Positions 16,424-23,662 are shown, numbered from the stretch's first letter. The stretch: 37,734 nt of DNA from Curtobacterium sp. 'Ferrero' (GCF_002412165.1 NZ_NXIA01000012.1:85627-123360), one strand, 5' to 3'. The notes: generated by a model from the letters alone, not told the origin. Made by a program: numbers and translations.

Positions 16424-16491
16424 TCGGTCTGGTCGTCGTGTCGGCCTGGTCATCGTGTCGGCCTGGTCATCGGGGCGGCCTGGTCATCGGA
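16424..16491. repeat. Four tandem copies of a 17-bp repeat
   Basis: Units start at 16424, 16441, 16458 and 16475, consensus TCGGCCTGGTCATCGNG. The last unit contains the stop codon of permease 2 (16484-16486), and the others lie in the gap before the ATPase gene. On the minus strand the last three units (from 16441) carry an ATGA, giving several potential starts and stops in different frames, because 17 is not a multiple of 3. The unit from 16424 has CGTC where the others have CATC. Confidence 0.85.
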
Positions 16492-17296
16492 TCTGGAAGC
16501 CGTCCGCGAGGCGGCCACCCATGATGTGCTTCCGGGCGAGGGTCATGAGCACGATCGACGGGATGCTCAGGGCGATGGCGAACACCGCCGAGACCTGCCG
16601 CGGGGAGTTCAGGACGAGCGAGTACATCGCGGTCGGCATCGTCATGTAGGTCGGGGCACCGACGAGGTACGTGCCCTGGGCCTCGTCGAACGACGCGAGG
16701 AAGCTCATCACGACGGCGACCAGGATCCCGGGCCAGGCGATCGGGAACGTGACGGTCCAGAACGTGCGCCACCTTCCGGCACCGGCGTCGCGTGCGGCCT
16801 CCTCGAGCGAGCGTGGCACGGCGGAGAACGCGGCGGCGGGGAGCCACGTCATGAACACCACGCAGCCGAGCACGTGGACGATCAGGATGCCGGTGACGGT
16901 GTTCATCAGGCCGAGCGCCGTGAACATCGCGGACATGGTGACGAAGAGGCCCATCTTCGGGAAGGCGTTCGTCGCGAACAGCCCGACGAGGACGATCCGC
17001 CGCCCGGGGAACTCGATCCGGCTGATCGCCCACGCCGCCGGCAGGCACACCACGGCGGCGACGAGGACGGTCAGCGGTGCGAGGACGAGCGAGTTCTGGA
17101 CGGCGACGCCGAGCGACGGGTCCTCGAACACGGTCGACCACCAGCGCAGGGTCCAGCCGTCCGGCAGCAGGTTCGGGTAGGTCCAGCTCGTGGCGAACGC
17201 CCGGGCCGCGAGCCAGACGAGCGGGCCGGCGATGAAGACCGCGAGGACGACCGCGGTGGCCCAGACCAGCGCGGTGCCCGTGAGGCGCCGGATCAC
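16484..17296 (-). CDS. ABC importer permease, second subunit
   Basis: A 270-residue BPD_transp_1 permease with six membrane segments. The EAA loop that contacts the ATPase reads EEAARDAGAGRWRTFWTVTF in the C-terminal half. The start GTG (VIRRLTGTALVW) overlaps the stop of permease 1 by 4 nt. Upstream in-frame sequence is a shadow of permease 1. Its stop lies inside a 17-bp tandem repeat. It probably forms the heterodimeric channel with permease 1. Confidence 0.9.
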   Translation of the reverse strand: MIRRLTGTALVWATAVVLAVFIAGPLVWLAARAFATSWTYPNLLPDGWTLRWWSTVFEDPSLGVAVQNSLVLAPLTVLVAAVVCLPAAWAISRIEFPGRRIVLVGLFATNAFPKMGLFVTMSAMFTALGLMNTVTGILIVHVLGCVVFMTWLPAAAFSAVPRSLEEAARDAGAGRWRTFWTVTFPIAWPGILVAVVMSFLASFDEAQGTYLVGAPTYMTMPTAMYSLVLNSPRQVSAVFAIALSIPSIVLMTLARKHIMGGRLADGFQIR

Positions 17297-18339
17297 GAGC
17301 GCGCCTCCTTCGTCGTGAGCTCGCGTTCGTTGGTCCGGACCGTCGAGCGGAGGTAGGAGACGCTCGCCGCCGCGGCGAAGGCGAACACGATGAAGGCCAT
17401 CGCGGTCGACTGCTGCGGGCGGTTGTAGGCCTGGAAGTACTTCGAGATGTCGACGCCGAGCATCGTCGGCGCGTTCGGACCGGTGAAGTACGGCACCGTG
17501 AACGATCCGAGCACACCGATCACCGTGAACGTCGTCGCGATCACGAGCGGCGTCCGCGCCATCGGCAGGAGCACCTGCCAGACGACGCGCCAGGTGCTCG
17601 CGCCGGCGTCCCTCGCCGCCTCGACCAGGGCGTCCGGCGTGCCCTGCAGTGCACCGGCGACCATGAGCACCGCGAACGGCAGGCTCGTCCAGACGCTGCC
17701 GAACACGACGGCCACGAGGGTGTAGCCCCACACCGGCACGTCGAGGCCGAACTGGGCGCCGAGGCTGCGGAGGAAGCCCTGCGCGTCGGTGAACGTCAGG
17801 ACCGACCAGCTCGCGATCACCACGGGCACGAAGATCGGCACCACGGCGAGCACGCTGAGCGTCTTGCCGACGACCCCGCCGCGCAGTCGGAGGACCACGG
17901 CGACGACGACCGCGAGCGCGATCGTCAGGCCGGTCGACGCCGCGGTGACGCCGAGGGTGGCGACGAGGTCGCGGAGGAACACCGGGTTCGACAGCAGTGC
18001 GCCGTACACGGCGAGCGAGAGGCCGTGCACGACGTCCTGGCCGATCGCGGACAGCGCCGCGTTCAGGCCCCCGGTGAGGCCGAGGGAGAACAGCGCGGCG
18101 TTCACCACCGGGACGCCGACGAACAGCACGACGACGAGGACCGGGGCCGCCACGAGCGCGAGGCCGGTGGTGCGGCTGCGCCGCGCCTGCCGGGCGCGGG
18201 CGGACGCACGTGCGGCGGCGCCGTGCGCCGGGGCGTCCGCGCGAGCCGTACCGTGCGCGGGGTCCTGGTCGTGGGCGGGGACGGGCGGGAGGCCCGTGGC
18301 GGACTGACCACGGGCCTCCCGGTCGGTGACCTGGGTCAC
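17293..18339 (-). CDS. ABC importer permease, first subunit, with hairpin-encoded N-terminus
   Basis: A 348-residue permease. A ~65-residue Arg/Ala-rich cytosolic N-terminus precedes the first membrane helix (GLALVAAPVLVVVLFVGVPV), and about seven helices follow. The EAA loop is VEAARDAGASTWRVVWQVLL. The GTG start at 18339 overlaps the binding-protein stop by 4 nt (GTGA). Codons ~7-18 (DREARGQSATGLPP) are the translation of a perfect 14-bp hairpin (18286-18321). The N-terminus thus looks like translated intergenic hairpin, and its length is poorly constrained: an alternative internal start nearer the first helix is possible. Confidence 0.85.
   Translation of the reverse strand: MTQVTDREARGQSATGLPPVPAHDQDPAHGTARADAPAHGAAARASARARQARRSRTTGLALVAAPVLVVVLFVGVPVVNAALFSLGLTGGLNAALSAIGQDVVHGLSLAVYGALLSNPVFLRDLVATLGVTAASTGLTIALAVVVAVVLRLRGGVVGKTLSVLAVVPIFVPVVIASWSVLTFTDAQGFLRSLGAQFGLDVPVWGYTLVAVVFGSVWTSLPFAVLMVAGALQGTPDALVEAARDAGASTWRVVWQVLLPMARTPLVIATTFTVIGVLGSFTVPYFTGPNAPTMLGVDISKYFQAYNRPQQSTAMAFIVFAFAAAASVSYLRSTVRTNERELTTKEARS
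18286..18321 (-). promoter_or_regulatory. Perfect hairpin at the binding-protein/permease junction
   Basis: Arms CGGGAGGCCCGTGG (18286-18299) and its complement (18308-18321) are separated by an 8-nt loop. The hairpin is a member of the terminator hairpin family but lies 15 nt beyond the binding-protein stop, inside the permease reading frame. Such a stem-loop could stabilise the upstream binding-protein mRNA or partly terminate transcription. Confidence 0.65.
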
Positions 18340-19490
18340 TGGGGCACCTTCGCGTCCCACGCCGCGTTCATGTCGGCGGCGAACTCGCTCTGGAAGCCGA
18401 GGCGGAGCTGCGACGGGTTCGCGTCGGCGAACTGCTCGGCGACCGACTTCGGCAGGGTGTCGAGCGGGACCACCGGGTAGCCGGACACGGCGCTCGCGAC
18501 GAGCTGCTGCCCCTTCGAGCTGAGCACGAAGTCGGCGAGTTCCTCGGCGGCCGCCTTCTTGGCCGCCGGCTCCGTCTTCGGGATGCCGAGGAAGCTCGCG
18601 CTGCCCGTGAACGACGGGTCCGAGATCTGGACCGCCTTGATCGACTTCGGGATGATGCCGGTCTTCTGCGAGGTGATGAACTGGTCGCTCCAGACCGGCG
18701 CCATCGCGATCTGACCGGAGCCGAGGAGCTGCACGACCTGGTCGTTCCCGTTCGGGTAGACACCCTTCTGGTACATCGACGGGCCGAGGTCCTTCAGCTC
18801 CTGGAACCCCTCGTCCCACTTCGACTCGAGCGACTTGTCGTAGCTCGTCTGCATGGTCTCCTGCTCGGATGCGGTCAGGTACTTCGCCAGGACCGTCGCG
18901 ACGAAGGAGCCGCCCGAGCCGCCGGAGGACGGCGAGTTGTACGCGAACTGCCCGGGGTGCTCCTTGATCCACACGAGGACGTCGCCGAGGGTCTTCGGCG
19001 GGTCGGTGACCTTCTCCGGGTCGTAGGCGAGGAGCACGCTCGACGCGCGGTACGGGATCGCGTGGTCGCCGCCCTGCTGCCGGGTGGCCTCGGGGACGTC
19101 CTTCAGCGCGGGGACGCCCTGCTCGTCGACCTTCGCGAGCAGCCCGGCCTTGCCGACGGTGGTGACCCAGCCGGCGTCGACGAGGTCGTACGCCACGCTC
19201 TTGCCGGCCTTGACCGCAGTGGCGAGGTTCGCCTGGGTCTGGGCGTCGTGCTCGCCGTGCAGGTCGATGCTCGTGTGGACGCTGATCTTCGGGTGCTGCT
19301 CCTCGAACGCCGGGATGAGGGACTTCTCCCAGAGGTCCTGGACGTTCGTGTCGCCGCTGATGAACACGGTGAGGCTGGTGGTGCCGTCGCCGTCGGTGGT
19401 GTTCGAGGCGTTGGCGCTCTGGACGCAGCCGGACAGTGCGACGGTCGCGGCGGCGGCGATCGCGAGGCCGGCGAGGACTCGGGTCTTCAC
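18336..19490 (-). CDS. Lipoprotein substrate-binding protein of an ABC importer (family 1)
   Basis: A 384-residue extracellular solute-binding protein. The signal peptide ends in lipobox LSGC with lipidated C22 (VKTRVLAGLAIAAAATVALS-GC). Mature features include LTVFISGDTNVQDLWEKSLI, the hinge motif AYNSPSSGGSGGSFV and SFLGIPKTEPAAKKAA. The general class is that of polyamine, iron, thiamine or aminoethylphosphonate binders. The substrate is not evident from sequence, but the operon's GDPD-phosphatase suggests a phosphodiester. GTG start at 19490 with a GGGAGA ribosome site. It is the first gene of the minus-strand operon, divergent from DUF3054-lacI. A LacI-type palindrome lies 128 bp upstream. 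Confidence 0.88.
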   Translation of the reverse strand: MKTRVLAGLAIAAAATVALSGCVQSANASNTTDGDGTTSLTVFISGDTNVQDLWEKSLIPAFEEQHPKISVHTSIDLHGEHDAQTQANLATAVKAGKSVAYDLVDAGWVTTVGKAGLLAKVDEQGVPALKDVPEATRQQGGDHAIPYRASSVLLAYDPEKVTDPPKTLGDVLVWIKEHPGQFAYNSPSSGGSGGSFVATVLAKYLTASEQETMQTSYDKSLESKWDEGFQELKDLGPSMYQKGVYPNGNDQVVQLLGSGQIAMAPVWSDQFITSQKTGIIPKSIKAVQISDPSFTGSASFLGIPKTEPAAKKAAAEELADFVLSSKGQQLVASAVSGYPVVPLDTLPKSVAEQFADANPSQLRLGFQSEFAADMNAAWDAKVPQ

Positions 19491-19544
19491 GGCGGTGGTC
19501 TCCCTGGTTCGGTGGGGTGGGGGGCTTCGTGTGGATGTCGTGCG

Positions 19545-19592
19545 GGCCTTCGCGGGGGCTTCGTGGGGGCCTTCGCGGGGGCTTTGCGCGGG
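19545..19592. repeat. Short tandem repeat in the leader of the uptake operon
   Basis: Two imperfect copies of a ~23-bp unit of the form GGGCCTTCGCGGGGGCTT lie side by side, 55-100 bp upstream of the binding-protein start. They may form alternative G-rich/C-rich pairings in the leader RNA. No riboswitch class was recognised. Confidence 0.4.
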
Positions 19593-19617
19593 CCCGTGGA
19601 TCTTCGTGCGAGTCGGT

Positions 19618-19633
19618 GCGGGAACGTTCCCGC
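19618..19633. promoter_or_regulatory. Candidate LacI-family operator between the divergent units
   Basis: GCGGGAACGTTCCCGC is a perfect 16-bp palindrome with a central CG, as in many LacI/GalR operators. With one mismatch it extends to 22 bp. It lies between the binding-protein gene (start 19490) and the DUF3054-lacI pair (start 19753). Confidence 0.65.
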
Positions 19634-19740
19634 GCCGGGGTCGAGTGTGACGGGGCCGGGTGAACGCCGGGTGCCGTCGACCTCGCCGGACGGTGAACGG
19701 TGTGCTCGGTCCGGGTGCCGCGACCGTCGGGGGCTGCTGC

Positions 19741-19746
19741 GACAAT
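19741..19746 (+). promoter_or_regulatory. -10 box of a probable leaderless promoter
   Basis: GACAAT, then 6 nt, then the GTG at 19753. Confidence 0.5.
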
Positions 19747-19752
19747 GGGGCC

Positions 19753-20184
19753 GTGTCCACACGTACCTGGGGCTGGCTCGCAGCCGTCGTCGACGTCGTC
19801 CTGATCGTCCTGTTCGCCGTGATCGGCCGGTCCTCCCACGGCGAGGCCGCGTCCGTCCTCGGGCTCTGGACGACGGCGTACCCGTTCCTCGCCGGGTGGG
19901 CGATCGGCTACGTCTCGAGCGGCGCATGGGCCAGGCCGCTGCGGTACTGGCCGACCGCGGTCGTGCTCTGGGTCCTCACCGTGTTCATCGGCCTCGCCAT
20001 CCGGGTCGCCACCGGGCAGGGCGACGTCGACGGCAACCCGCTGCCGATCTCGTTCGTGATCGTCACGACCGTCGTGCTCGGCGCGTTCCTGTTCGGCTGG
20101 CGTGCCCTCGCCCGTCTCGTCGACCGCGCGCTGGCCAGGCGCGGTGCGGGATCGGACCGTCGCGAGCCCCGAGCCACCGCGTGA
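19753..20184 (+). CDS. DUF3054 domain membrane protein
   Basis: A 143-residue protein with four predicted membrane helices. It begins STRTWGWLAAVVDVVLIVLFAVIGRSSHGE, then TTAYPFLAGWAIGY, PTAVVLWVLTVFIGLAIRVA and PISFVIVTTVVLGAFLFGWR. These are the marks of DUF3054, a small actinobacterial family of unknown function. GTG start just behind GACAAT suggests a leaderless message. Its stop overlaps the lacI-type start by 4 nt (GTGA), so the membrane protein and repressor are co-translated. A role linked to the neighbouring importer is possible but unproven. Confidence 0.87.
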   Translation: MSTRTWGWLAAVVDVVLIVLFAVIGRSSHGEAASVLGLWTTAYPFLAGWAIGYVSSGAWARPLRYWPTAVVLWVLTVFIGLAIRVATGQGDVDGNPLPISFVIVTTVVLGAFLFGWRALARLVDRALARRGAGSDRREPRATA

Positions 20185-21194
20185 CCGGTCCGCGCGGGTC
20201 CCAGCCGACGATCCTCGACGTCGCTGCCCGCGCCGGGGTGTCCAAGTCGGCCGTGAGCCGTGTGCTGTCCGGCACCGGTCGGTTCTCGGACGAGACCCGT
20301 GAGCGTGTCGAACGGGCCGCGAGCGAGCTCGGCTACGTGGCGAACGCGATGGCGCGCGGACTCGTCAGCGGCCGGACGCACACCATCGGCATGCTCGTCC
20401 GCGACGCCTCGTCGATGGTCTACACCGCACTCCACGCGGTGATGGAGCGCCGGGCCTCCGAGCTCGGCTACCGCGTCGTCACGACGACCGGGGTCGGCCG
20501 GGTCGAGGACGAGAAGTCCGCCCTCGCGGCCCTCGTGTCGATGCGGGTGGACGGGCTCGTGGTGTGCTCGGGCCTGCTCCCCGCCGCCGAGATCGCCGAG
20601 TTCGCGCCGCGCATCGCCACGGTCGTCGCCGGGCGGCCCGAGCTGCACCCGGCCCTGTCGAGCGTGTACTGCGACGAAGCCGACGGGGGCGCTCGGATCG
20701 CGGACGCCGTCGCCGACGCCGGTCACACCACGGTCGCGGTGCTCACCGTGCCGCAGGACAACGCGCTGACGCAGTACGCCCGGTCGCAGGCGATGGTCGA
20801 GCGGCTCCGGAGCCGGGGCGTCCGCGTCGTCGACCTCGACGCGAGCTTCGTCCGTCCCCCGGCCGACATCGCGGCGGACGTCGCCGAGACGATCGCGCGG
20901 GACGGGGTCACGGCCGTGATGTGTCCGACCGACCGGCTCATGCTCGACCTGTGCGACACGCTCCGCCGCTTCGACGTCGAGGTCCCCGGGGACGTCTCCG
21001 TGACCGGGTTCGACGGCGTCTCCCCGCTCGCCAACGACTGGATCGGGTTCACGACGCTCGAGCAGCCGATCGAGCGCATCGGACGGGAGGCGATCGACCT
21101 CGTCGTCGGCCGCATCGAGGACCCGTCCAGCCCGGTCGAGCACCGTTCTCTGCGCGGGCGGGTCATCCCCGGGCGCACGCTCCTGCCGCGCTGA
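20181..21194 (+). CDS. LacI family transcriptional regulator
   Basis: A 337-residue repressor. The N-terminal helix-turn-helix (residues 10-31) reads TILDVAARAGVSKSAVSRVLS with hinge AMARGLVSGRTHTIGMLVRD. The periplasmic-binding-protein-like ligand domain runs to the end, with DVSVTGFDGVSPLA and FTTLEQPIERIGREA. The GTG start overlaps DUF3054 by 4 nt. It probably represses the divergent uptake operon, and itself, through the GCGGGAACGTTCCCGC palindrome at 19618. By family habit the inducer would be the transported compound or a product. The stop codon lies in the first copy of a ~32-bp tandem repeat. Confidence 0.9.
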   Translation: MTGPRGSQPTILDVAARAGVSKSAVSRVLSGTGRFSDETRERVERAASELGYVANAMARGLVSGRTHTIGMLVRDASSMVYTALHAVMERRASELGYRVVTTTGVGRVEDEKSALAALVSMRVDGLVVCSGLLPAAEIAEFAPRIATVVAGRPELHPALSSVYCDEADGGARIADAVADAGHTTVAVLTVPQDNALTQYARSQAMVERLRSRGVRVVDLDASFVRPPADIAADVAETIARDGVTAVMCPTDRLMLDLCDTLRRFDVEVPGDVSVTGFDGVSPLANDWIGFTTLEQPIERIGREAIDLVVGRIEDPSSPVEHRSLRGRVIPGRTLLPR

Positions 21195-21298
21195 GGGTCT
21201 GGCCGGGCGTCGTCCTGCCGCACTGACGGTCCCGCCGGACGTCGTCGTGCCCGGCTGACGCCAGCGCCGGGCGTCGTCGTGCCCGGTCGTCACGCCTG
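21169..21298. repeat. ~32-bp degenerate tandem repeat starting in the lacI-type 3' end
   Basis: Units begin CCGG(G/A)CG at 21169, 21203, 21235 and 21267. The first holds the last codons and stop of the LacI-type gene, and the next two carry a TGA at the same place. It looks like tandem duplication across a stop codon. The rest of the gap to 21335 holds no gene. Confidence 0.55.
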
Positions 21299-21335
21299 GA
21301 CCCGTGAGCGAGCGCGCACCCCGACGCTCCGGCGC

Positions 21336-21989
21336 TCAGAACAGGCCCTCGCGCGGCTCCTCGCCGAGGCCGTCGAACCCCCGGAACATGTCGGACACGA
21401 GCGCCTCGATCTGCGGTTCGACGAGCCGTTCGACCGCCTCGGCGATGCGCGGCCGGTGCTCGATGAGCGCGAGGCACACCGCGGTCCCGGTCGACCGAGC
21501 GCACTCGTCGGACAGCTCGATCTCGTGCCGGAGTGCGGCCTTCGCCTCGTCGGACAGCGGCTCGCGCGGGGTCTGCTCCCCCGCGCCGGTCCCCGTCATC
21601 TCCCCGAGGGTGAACAGGAACGGCTCCCCGGGCGAGGGTTCCGGATCCACGTCGAGGCCCTGGAACTCGGGTGACAACCCCTCGGTCGGCTGGTAGCCCG
21701 CGTGCCGCTTCCGCGCAGCCGCCCGTTCCAGCTCACGCTGCAGCAGCGGGAGGTTCTTGGCGGTGTACTCGTCGACCGCGTCCTCGATGATCGTCGAGAT
21801 CCGCCCGATGAGCGCGTGCTGGACCGCGTGCGGCACGTCCGGCCCGAAGCCCGCGGCGCTCGCGATGGGCGACCCGGTGCACTTCCGGCAGATGCGGGTC
21901 CGAGGTCGTGCGGTCCCGATCTGCCATCGTGGGAGCCAGCGGAGCCAGACGTCGACGGCGCTGCGCACTCGCCCGTCGATGCCGTCCAT
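21336..21989 (-). CDS. Conserved hypothetical protein
   Basis: A 217-residue soluble protein with no family I can name. It is mostly helical, with one CRKC pair (about residues 34-37), an acidic Pro-rich centre (DVDPEPSPGEP) and a C-terminal helical region (RPRIAEAVERLVEPQIEALVSDMFRGFDGL). No signal peptide or membrane helix. A TATCGT box 6 nt before the ATG suggests a leaderless message. It is monocistronic, between the LacI-type gene and a large repeat array. Similar uncharacterised proteins occur in Microbacteriaceae. Confidence 0.7.
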   Translation of the reverse strand: MDGIDGRVRSAVDVWLRWLPRWQIGTARPRTRICRKCTGSPIASAAGFGPDVPHAVQHALIGRISTIIEDAVDEYTAKNLPLLQRELERAAARKRHAGYQPTEGLSPEFQGLDVDPEPSPGEPFLFTLGEMTGTGAGEQTPREPLSDEAKAALRHEIELSDECARSTGTAVCLALIEHRPRIAEAVERLVEPQIEALVSDMFRGFDGLGEEPREGLF

Positions 21990-21995
21990 CCCTCA

Positions 21996-22001
21996 ACGAT
22001 A
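21996..22001 (-). promoter_or_regulatory. -10 box of a probable leaderless promoter
   Basis: TATCGT on the minus strand, 6 nt before the ATG at 21989. Confidence 0.5.
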
Positions 22002-22037
22002 CGGAAGCGGAGGCTCCGCCGACCCCCGCCATCCCGC

Positions 22038-22500
22038 GCGAGCGGGCGTTTCCGTGCGGTGGTCCGCCGCCGCACCAGCGAGATCTGCCCGTTCGCCCGC
22101 GAGCGTCCGCCCCGGGAACCCGCGGACGGCCCGCCCGTCCTCCCGTTCCGCGAGCGGGCAGAAACGGCACCACGAGCGCACTCCTGGCCGCGGATTCCGC
22201 CCGCTCGCACGCAGCCGGGCTCGCGGTACCTCCACTCAGCAGGTCCCCGCGCGGCTCGCCCGTTCCGCGAGCGGGCAGAAACGGCGCCACGACCGCACAG
22301 CTGGCCGCAGATTCCGCCCGCTCGCGCACAGCCGGTCCCGAGGATCCGCGAGCGGGCGTTTCCGGACGACGTTCGGCCGATGGACCCGCACGATCCGCCC
22401 GCTCGCGCGGACGGGACGGGCCCGGGGCGGCGCACTCCTCCGCGAGCGGGCGGAAACGACACGACGGACGGGTCCAGCGCCGCAAGATTCGCCCGCTCGC
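22038..22500. repeat. Array of five 59-bp inverted-arm elements
   Basis: The 690-bp gap 21990-22680 has no credible gene. Five elements have left arms GCGAGCGGGC at 22038, 22150, 22267, 22348 and 22442, and right arms GCCC(G)(C/T)TCGC at 22087, 22199, 22316, 22397 and 22491. Every left-to-right distance is exactly 49 bp, so each element is 59 bp. Element starts are 112, 117, 81 and 94 bp apart. Interiors are 39 nt and differ, except that the second and third are about 80% alike. Next to the left arm is AGAAAC, GGAAAC or GTTTCC, and before the right arm is GATTCC or similar. This is not a CRISPR array: the repeats alternate in orientation and the outer gaps vary. Confidence 0.85.
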
Positions 22501-22605
22501 CAGCGCACGCGCACGCGCACGCACGAGAACGAGCACGCGCACGCGCACGAGCACGAGCCCACGGAGACGCACGGGCAAGCAGGAGCACGAGCACGCGCGC
22601 GCCCA
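22501..22605. repeat. CA/CG-rich alternating purine-pyrimidine tract
   Basis: Runs of GCGCAC and GAGCAC units, largely alternating purine and pyrimidine, directly follow the inverted-element array. It could adopt Z-DNA and be prone to slippage. No gene seen. Confidence 0.5.
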
Positions 22606-22622
22606 CGCCGAACGGCCGGACG

Positions 22623-22665
22623 GACGGGAGGCGCGGGTCGCCACCCACAGGCCGGCTCACGCCGA
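22623..22665. repeat. Half copy of the GGACGGGAGGC element
   Basis: GGACGGGAGGCGCGG followed ~18 nt later by CCGGCTCACGCCG matches the start of the 5926 element but lacks a closing GCCTCCCGTCC arm. It lies just beyond the DUF3097 stop. Confidence 0.5.
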
Positions 22666-22680
22666 CGGCGCGGCCGGCCC

Positions 22681-23649
22681 TCAGCCCCGCGGCTCGGTCA
22701 CGAAGTCGATGAGCTCCTCGACGCGGCCGAGCAACTGCGGTTCGAGGTCCGCGAACGTCCGCACCTGCCCGAGGATCCGCTGCCACGCCCGCGCGATGTC
22801 CGCCTGCTCGTCGTGCGGCCAACCGAGGTGCTGGCAGATCCCCTTCTTCCACTCGATCGAGCGCGGGATCGTGGGCCACGCCTCGAGGCCGAGCCGCGCC
22901 GGCTTGACCGACTGCCACACGTCGACGAACGGGTGGCCGACGACGAGCACGTGCGCACCCCACTTCCCCTGCATCACTGCGGACGCGAACCGGGACTCCT
23001 TCGAGCCCGGCACGAGGTGGTCGACGAGGACACCGACCCGACGGTCTCGGGTCGGCCGGAACTCCTCCAGGACGTCGGCGAGGTTGTCGACCCCGGAGAG
23101 TTCCTCGACGACGACCCCCTCGACGCGGAGGTCCGCTCCCCACACCTTCTCGACGAGCTCGGCGTCGTGCTTGCCCTCGACCATGATCCGCGACGGCAGC
23201 GCCACACGCGCGCGCTGCTGCTCGACCGCGAACGAACCGGACGCGGTGCGGAGGCGACCACCGTCGGACGCGTGCCGCACGGCGGGAGCCACCCCGGGCC
23301 TCCCGACCGGAGGCGCGGCCGCGGCAGGCCGCCCGGACGCAGCGGGGCCCGATCGCCCGGCCGACGCCGTCCCTCCGGGCCCGCGCCCGACGGGCGCCTG
23401 CGGCCGACCCAGCGTGACGAGCTCGCCCTCGAGCAGGAACTGCCCGCTGAAGGGGAACGAGCGCGTCCGGCCCTTCCAGTCCTCCAGCTCGACGTTGCCG
23501 GCCTCGAGCCGGACCACGGCACCGGCCCAGCCGGTCACGGGGTCCTCGAGCACCATGCCGCGCTCGAGCGGCACCTGGCGCACCTTCTGCACGCCTCGCG
23601 AGCGCCAGTCGCCCGAGAGGACGTCACTGCCGTACCGGTCGTCGTCCAC
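22681..23649 (-). CDS. DUF3097 family protein
   Basis: A 322-residue actinobacterial conserved protein. It begins VDDDRYGSDVLSGDWRSRG, has an N-terminal barrel-like part (ERGMVLEDPVTGWAGAVVRL), a Pro/Ala-rich linker (~95-135), then MVEGKHDAELVEKVWGADLR, VGVLVDHLVPGSKESR and GHPFVDVWQSVKP. The (V/M)EGKHDAEL and LVDHLVPGSKE pair resembles the Toprim-like core found in DUF3097. Function unknown. GTG start at 23649 with a TACGCT box 7 nt upstream suggests a leaderless message. It is divergent from the alcohol dehydrogenase. Confidence 0.87.
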   Translation of the reverse strand: MDDDRYGSDVLSGDWRSRGVQKVRQVPLERGMVLEDPVTGWAGAVVRLEAGNVELEDWKGRTRSFPFSGQFLLEGELVTLGRPQAPVGRGPGGTASAGRSGPAASGRPAAAAPPVGRPGVAPAVRHASDGGRLRTASGSFAVEQQRARVALPSRIMVEGKHDAELVEKVWGADLRVEGVVVEELSGVDNLADVLEEFRPTRDRRVGVLVDHLVPGSKESRFASAVMQGKWGAHVLVVGHPFVDVWQSVKPARLGLEAWPTIPRSIEWKKGICQHLGWPHDEQADIARAWQRILGQVRTFADLEPQLLGRVEELIDFVTEPRG

Positions 23650-23656
23650 CCGCAGG

Positions 23657-23662
23657 AGCGTA
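23657..23662 (-). promoter_or_regulatory. -10 box of a probable leaderless promoter
   Basis: TACGCT on the minus strand, 7 nt before the GTG at 23649. Confidence 0.45.

Noticed and set aside
18342..19839. Upstream extension giving an 848-residue reading of the first permease
   Set aside because: The extra N-terminal part overlaps the lipoprotein gene in another frame and is basic and low-complexity. The GTG at 18339 with a 4-nt overlap is the sensible start.
22038..22500. CRISPR array
   Set aside because: Repeats alternate in orientation, the distances between elements vary from 81 to 117 bp, repeats are only about 10-16 bp, and there is no cas gene.
22038..22500. Integron attC sites, because of the ~59-bp size and imperfect inverted arms
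   Set aside because: The arms lack the GTTRRRY core and there are no cassette genes between elements or an integrase. Similarity in length is probably coincidental.
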